36,711 nucleotides of DNA from a bacterium (GTDB lineage Bacteria > Bacteroidota > Bacteroidia > CAILMK01 > JACPUW01). Positions within the stretch are counted from its first letter, which is position 1; every line of letters begins with the position of its first letter. The notes under the pieces were generated by a model that worked only from the letters and a program-made list of their open reading frames with translations, was not told the origin of the DNA and did no database searches. Made by a program: the position numbers and the translations under genes. Where the stretch lies: NCBI GenBank assembly GCA_016124515.1, contig WGNN01000115.1, forward strand, positions 1-36,711. The letters run 5' to 3'. Positions 33,158-36,711 of the stretch are shown piece after piece.

Positions 33158-33685
33158 ATGGAAAGTAATACTTTCATTGAAAAATATAAGTCGAAATCAG
33201 ACGCTGAACTCGAGGCAATTGTACGTGAGAAAAACAAATACTTCGATGACGCCGTATTTGCCGCAATTCACATTTTGAAAGAACGAAATGGAAATGCTGA
33301 ACAATTAGATCAGATTGCACAAGAAATCGAAAATCAAAATGAAAAAAAGCGGAAGGCCAAAGAAGAGGAAATTCAAAAGTTTGATAAAAAAGACAACCGA
33401 ATAACCGATGACCCAAATGCGCCTGAACTTCATTATAAAGCAGTAATTATAGGTTTCTGCATTGTATTTACTGCAATAACGATGTTTCTTGCTCTATTTG
33501 AAGAAATCAGAAGGTTTATTGTACCATTAATGAACCTGACGGGCGGGATTATACTTACTGAGTATTTTTGGAATAAAAACATAGATGAAGACATTGTTCA
33601 CAGAAGACGAAATTGGATAAAACCAGCAATCATTTCTTTGGTTATAACAATTACTTTGACAATTCTCACTTTGATGAAATTATAA
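33158..33685 (+). CDS. Coiled-coil membrane protein of unknown function
   Basis: A 175-residue protein. Residues 1-90 are soluble, helical and highly charged, with a coiled-coil-like middle (AEQLDQIAQEIENQNEKKRKAKEEE as heptad-type segment, about 47-71). Three hydrophobic segments follow at about 95-113, 118-132 and 152-172. The C-terminal part is also basic (HRRRNW). No family recognised. It is an isolated plus-strand gene between the folded element and repeat copy C, with low G+C. Confidence 0.7.
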   Translation: MESNTFIEKYKSKSDAELEAIVREKNKYFDDAVFAAIHILKERNGNAEQLDQIAQEIENQNEKKRKAKEEEIQKFDKKDNRITDDPNAPELHYKAVIIGFCIVFTAITMFLALFEEIRRFIVPLMNLTGGIILTEYFWNKNIDEDIVHRRRNWIKPAIISLVITITLTILTLMKL

Positions 33686-33699
33686 ATACTTCCAAACGA

Positions 33700-34085
33700 G
33701 CAGACGCCTCCGCCCCTTCCATTAGTACGCAGCGCGCCTCTTTCACCAGTCTCCGTAAGCACACCAAACCCGCCACCAAAACCAAAAACCACCAAAGCCA
33801 AACGCGCACTTTCAAGAAAACCCCGCAACTTTTTATAAGAAAGGTTTAAGAACTTAGCAGACACATTTTTGAAATGTCCGGTACTCTTTGAACCAAACCA
33901 GCCCCTACCACTACGTTTTGCTTTTTTGTGTTTGTTTGTTTGGTAACAAAAATGAACGTCTTATGAAAATGAACTCGACCATGCTTTGGAAGTTTGCTGC
34001 TTTTGAAACCACTTGCCATTTGGTTGGCACGGGTAGTGAAGTGGGGGAATAGTGTGGGTATTTCATGGGATATGTAAGTTCGCAA
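33700..34085 (+). repeat. Cassette-region repeat, copy C (about 390 bp, full length)
   Basis: Fills the 411-base gap between two genes. Closely similar to copy B across its length: GCAGAC start, AAACCCGCCACCAAAACCAA (33767-33786), TTTTGCTTTTTTGTGTTTGT (33916-33935), GTAACAAAAATGAACG and the closing ATATGTAAGTT (34070-34080). It carries an extra short hairpin (ACATTT-TTG-AAATGT, near 33863-33877) absent from copy B. It ends 11 bases before the next start codon. No independent gene is evident. Confidence 0.8.
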
Positions 34086-34096
34086 GAATTTGAGAA

Positions 34097-34873
34097 ATGA
34101 AAATTAAGTCGCAGAAAATAATTGGACAAAATGGAAAAGTGAAAGAGCACTTTGTCAATAAATTTAATGCGAAAGGACTTATCGAAAGAACTGAATTTCT
34201 TGACGAACATGGACAATTACAATTCTATTCAGAGTTTGTTTATGACGCTAATGATAACTGCATTTTAAAAAAAGAATTTGACGCTAAAAATGAGATACAA
34301 GGTTCCAACCAATGGGAATTTGATGAACTTAATCGAGAAATTAAATTTCTTGAACTTACAGCCGAAAACGTTATTTGGGAATGGTATGAGAAACAATACC
34401 CAAATGAAAATACCGTTATTTATCTCTCAAAAGATGAAACAGGAACAATCATTCATAAGACTATTGAAAACATTAAAACCGGGACGCAAGAAAGATTTGG
34501 AGAAGACGGAAAACTCTATGCGACCATAACCAATAAATATGATGGTAGTGGAAGATTGATAAGTTCCAAAACCGTTAATACAAAGGGTGAAATTACCGAA
34601 GAAAATAAATATCATTATTCAGGATTTACGGAAATCTGGGAACTTTACATAGACGGAAAGTTTATTAAAACAGAAGAGTATCAAACTGACAAAAACGGGA
34701 ATCAAATATATTGTGTCAGAAAAGACGATAAACGAAAGAGTCTTGAATGGATAAAACGTGAATATGATGAATATGGAAATCCTGTTTCAATTGTAAACGG
34801 CTTTGAAATTAATAAGCCAACGCACAAATCGACAATTGAAATAGAATACTTGAAAAATGAAAGCGCTCGCTAA
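34097..34873 (+). CDS. YD/RHS-type repeat protein
   Basis: A 258-residue protein without a signal peptide made of repeated short strands of the form xFNAKGLIERTEFLDEHGQL, YDANDNCILKKEFDAKNEI, YDGSGRLISSKTVNTKGEI and YDEYGNPVSI, i.e. YD-type repeats as in RHS and wall-associated proteins. No toxin domain is attached at the C-terminus, which ends in a charged tail. Such free-standing YD-repeat proteins occur often as cassette genes in Bacteroidota; the role is unknown. The stop codon TAA overlaps the left end of the attC-like site. Confidence 0.7.
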   Translation: MKIKSQKIIGQNGKVKEHFVNKFNAKGLIERTEFLDEHGQLQFYSEFVYDANDNCILKKEFDAKNEIQGSNQWEFDELNREIKFLELTAENVIWEWYEKQYPNENTVIYLSKDETGTIIHKTIENIKTGTQERFGEDGKLYATITNKYDGSGRLISSKTVNTKGEITEENKYHYSGFTEIWELYIDGKFIKTEEYQTDKNGNQIYCVRKDDKRKSLEWIKREYDEYGNPVSIVNGFEINKPTHKSTIEIEYLKNESAR

Positions 34874-34996
34874 CAATGTATATAAAAAACAGGCGAATTA
34901 GTCCTAAATTCAAGGCTTTCGGCTCATATCGATGTTGGTGCTTAACCGAAAGTATTGAGCTTCGAAATAGCCTACTTTTCATGTGTAACCGTTAGC
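34869..34996 (+). repeat. attC-like cassette recombination site
   Basis: A 128-bp nested inverted structure between two genes: outer GCTAAC (34869-34874) pairs with GTTAGC (34991-34996), then AGGC (34891-34894) with GCCT (34970-34973), then CTTTCGG (34916-34922) with CCGAAAG (34946-34952), leaving a 23-base apical loop. The left end overlaps the TAA stop of the YD-repeat gene, and the next ATG lies 12 bases after the right end. The TAACA...CGTTAG boundaries resemble those of Vibrio-type attC sites. No integrase gene is in the window. Confidence 0.55.
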
Positions 34997-35008
34997 AAAC
35001 ATTGGAAA

Positions 35009-35320
35009 ATGGCAAACTCATACATTGAAAAAACGGCTGACAAAATGTGTTTTGTTGGAGAAATCAATGGATATAAATGCAAGCACATCAATGCACTGTG
35101 CAATGAATTGAAAAACGCGTTTCATTGGCCAGATGATAAATCATGTGTTGACGCGATGTTTCACTTAGACTGGATTCGGGAAGAAAATTATAAGATCATT
35201 GTAAACAAGTTCCGAATTATTAAGGATAACAAACAAAAAGACCTAATAATAAAAGAATTGGAGTCATATCAGAAATTTTGGAATGACGACAATGAAAGAT
35301 TTATAGTTGAATACAGATAA
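35009..35320 (+). CDS. Barstar-like small protein
   Basis: The ATG at 35009, just after the attC-like site, gives a 103-residue protein; the longer frame from 34955 runs through that site and is not used. The layout FVGEINGYKCKHINALCNEL, a helix with FHWPDDKSCVDAMFHLDWI, and IIVNKFRII followed by an acidic helix resembles barstar-type inhibitors (IxG, helix, FP-x-N-xDA-x-D, strand). If so it would be an RNase-inhibitor or immunity protein, but no cognate toxin gene is adjacent. This is a weak similarity by eye. The next 181 bases (35321-35501) contain no assignable feature. Confidence 0.55.
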   Translation: MANSYIEKTADKMCFVGEINGYKCKHINALCNELKNAFHWPDDKSCVDAMFHLDWIREENYKIIVNKFRIIKDNKQKDLIIKELESYQKFWNDDNERFIVEYR

Positions 35321-35501
35321 GCAAAGGCAAAATAGAACTTGATTGAATAAAACTGCCTACAATTTCAGTCCTGTACTGTGGTTTGCCATCAACTCGCTTC
35401 TCGCTGCACCTTTCTCTTGCTGTTTCGGACGAAAGCGATAAGTCCGCAGTTCACTGAAGTTCAGATGCATGCTGCCTTCCGGCTTTGGGCTCAAGATGCC
35501 C

Positions 35502-36518
35502 TCAATACACATTCACCTCCGGCTGTAGCTGCACGCCAAACTTTTCCTTCACCGATTGTTGGATGTTGATGGCGAGTTGCCAAATTTCGGAGCCGGTAGC
35601 GCCACCGTAGTTGACCAAAACCAAAGCTTGCTGTTTGTGCGCACCCGTAGCACCTACTACTTTTCCCTTCCAACCACATTGCTCAATAAGCCAGCCGGCA
35701 GCCAATTTTACTTTGCCATCTTCCGCTGCATACATGGGCATGTCGGTATGTTCTCGTTTCAATTTTTCGGCAAAATCAGCGTCCACTACCGGGTTTTTGA
35801 AAAAGGAACCTGAGTTGCCAATTTTTGCCGGATCGGGAAGTTTTGATTGGCGAATTTCAATAACCGCCTCAGCCACTTGTTGGATATTGGGAGCGGTAAT
35901 TCCTTTTTGCTGCAAAACCGTATTAATGGCTCCGTAGGCCAAATGGAGTTTATGGTTTTGGGTGCTGAGTGCAAAATTTACTTCCCAGATTATGTAGGCG
36001 TCTTTCAATTCATTTTTGAAAACACTTTCGCGGTAGCCAAAAGCACATTGGCTGTGGCTGAACGTGCGAAACTCGCCACTCGCTTTGTGGAATGCCCTGA
36101 GCTGCTTGAAGCTATCTTTCACTTCAACTCCATAAGCGCCAATGTTTTGCATGGGTGCCGCACCTGCCGTGCCCGGTATCAAGGCCAGGTTTTCTATGCC
36201 GCCAAAATTGTGTTGCAAGGCCCACATCACACATGTGTGCCACCGCTCGCCTGCGGCAAATTGCACTTCCACCTCGTTTTCATCTTGGCCTATTATACGC
36301 TTGCCGCTGTTTTGCAAAACCACCACATGCCCATCAAAATCGCGGGTGAGCAAGATGTTGCTTCCTCCCCCCAAAATCAGGTGTTTTTGTGCAAAAATGC
36401 CCTTGGCATGAAGCGCCAATAAATCATCTTCATTGGCTACCAACCACAGGTTTTGCGCTTTGGCAGGCAGTCCAAACGTGTTGTAAGTGCTGAGCGAATG
36501 GTTTGTAAAATGCTGCAT
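35502..36518 (-). CDS. murB: UDP-N-acetylenolpyruvoylglucosamine reductase
   Basis: Reduces UDP-GlcNAc-enolpyruvate to UDP-MurNAc with NADPH and FAD in peptidoglycan synthesis. The 338-residue product from ATG 36518 starts MQHFTNHSLSTYNTFG, matching the type I MurB N-terminus; an in-frame ATG at 36536 would add six residues. FAD-binding GGGSNILL at 50-57 and PGTAGAAPMQNIGAYG at 115-130 are visible, as are R163 in FGYRES, the catalytic S238 in GNSGSFFKNP and E334 in LQPEVNVY. It is the first core gene after the accessory array and is read toward it. Confidence 0.96.
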   Translation of the reverse strand: MQHFTNHSLSTYNTFGLPAKAQNLWLVANEDDLLALHAKGIFAQKHLILGGGSNILLTRDFDGHVVVLQNSGKRIIGQDENEVEVQFAAGERWHTCVMWALQHNFGGIENLALIPGTAGAAPMQNIGAYGVEVKDSFKQLRAFHKASGEFRTFSHSQCAFGYRESVFKNELKDAYIIWEVNFALSTQNHKLHLAYGAINTVLQQKGITAPNIQQVAEAVIEIRQSKLPDPAKIGNSGSFFKNPVVDADFAEKLKREHTDMPMYAAEDGKVKLAAGWLIEQCGWKGKVVGATGAHKQQALVLVNYGGATGSEIWQLAINIQQSVKEKFGVQLQPEVNVY

Positions 36519-36522
36519 GCTG

Positions 36523-36530
36523 CGAAAGTA
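36523..36530 (-). promoter_or_regulatory. Near-consensus -7 box immediately ahead of murB
   Basis: Complement of 36523-36530 reads TACTTTCG (7 of 8 with TAnnTTTG). It is separated from the ATG at 36518 by CAGC, the same four bases as at the TRIC gene. This supports 36518 as start and suggests a leaderless or very short leader. Confidence 0.3.
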
Positions 36531-36552
36531 TCGCATCGCGGAAAGAGAATTG

Positions 36553-36711
36553 GAAAATTTGAATATTTGATGATTTGAAAATTTGAAAATGGAATGGATT
36601 TCTTAACCGCTTCGCGATTTCAAAATTTTCTTTTTGATGTGCTGATTTGCTAATTTGCTGATGTGCTGATGATGGGAATTTGAAGATTTGACGATTTGAA
36701 AATTTGAAAAT
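36553..36711. repeat. Octamer-periodic low-complexity tract upstream of murB
   Basis: Two arrays of imperfect 8-base units. The first (36553-36592) reads GAAAATTT, GAATATTT, GATGATTT, GAAAATTT, GAAAATGG; the second (36636-36711, to window end) reads GATGTGCT, GATTTGCT, AATTTGCT, GATGTGCT, GATGATGG, then GAATTTGA, AGATTTGA, CGATTTGA, AAATTTGA. The phase of eight is held exactly within each array. No gene is evident in 36537-36711. Confidence 0.8.

Noticed and set aside
30183-34085. Minus-strand frames in the three repeat copies sharing a phrase like TKQTxTKKQN
   Set aside because: They also follow from repeat similarity; frames are interrupted or shifted in copy A, and no start or ribosome-binding context is shared.
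36553-36711. Possible CRISPR array
   Set aside because: The repeat unit is 8 bases without spacers; no cas genes are present.
1-36711. tRNA or rRNA genes
   Set aside because: I saw no CCA-ended cloverleaf or rRNA-like stretch while reading the gaps; a covariance search was not possible here.

Overview
The window looks like a chromosomal segment of a member of the Bacteroidota. The evidence is a Bacteroidota-type GlmU-like protein, a PorV/PorQ-like outer-membrane protein, a protein with the domain order of PorE (TPR, propeller, carboxypeptidase-regulatory-like, OmpA), a TonB-dependent receptor paired with a DUF4249 lipoprotein, a DUF2911 protein, and several starts preceded by the Bacteroidota -7 box TAnnTTTG instead of a Shine-Dalgarno site. 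I cannot name a genus. Most of the window is dense core genome; by eye the accessory part (about 30.3-35.3 kb) is clearly richer in A+T.

Layout. (1) 1-7511, plus strand: a tight run of the end of a GlmU-like gene, tpiA, prmA, a 1462-residue exported protein of unknown function, plsY and clpS. (2) 7512-8184: gene-free, holding copy 1 of a dispersed repeat. (3) 8185-10155, minus: a HAD-type phosphatase, a GT9 glycosyltransferase and a small membrane protein, plausibly one envelope-sugar unit. Just upstream lies a decayed RhuM-type pseudogene, 10201-10393. (4) 10421-12738, minus: an AcpH-like protein, a PorV-like protein and a membrane protein, overlapping by 17 bases at each junction. (5) 12900-16161, plus: tyrS and a PorE-like gene, ending 8 bases inside convergent apaG. 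(6) 16154-25009, minus: apaG, an OmpL47-type repeat protein, a small unknown gene, and a five-gene unit mnmA / lipoprotein / TonB receptor / DUF4249 / trxB closed by a hairpin terminator. (7) 25157-28652: a Kazal-type lipoprotein, ogt (minus), an AraC regulator, a methyltransferase, a zinc-ribbon membrane protein and a DUF2911 protein. (8) 28653-29555: gene-free, copy 2 of the dispersed repeat plus strong hairpins. (9) 29556-30173, minus: a TRIC/UPF0126 membrane protein. (10) 30341-35320: an accessory, cassette-like array of six plus-strand genes separated by three copies of a 210-390 bp repeat and two folded, attC-like elements. (11) 35502-36518, minus: murB, then an octamer-periodic low-complexity tract to the window end.

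The best candidate for an undescribed system is in region 10. A small two-helix membrane protein and a 350-residue soluble protein are encoded by overlapping genes and share the same short motif, QxGGxNSxNxQ, at the tail of the first and the head of the second. The surrounding one-gene units (secreted protein, coiled-coil membrane protein, YD-type repeat protein, barstar-like protein) and their repeats look like an integron-like or repeat-driven capture array. No integrase is visible here.
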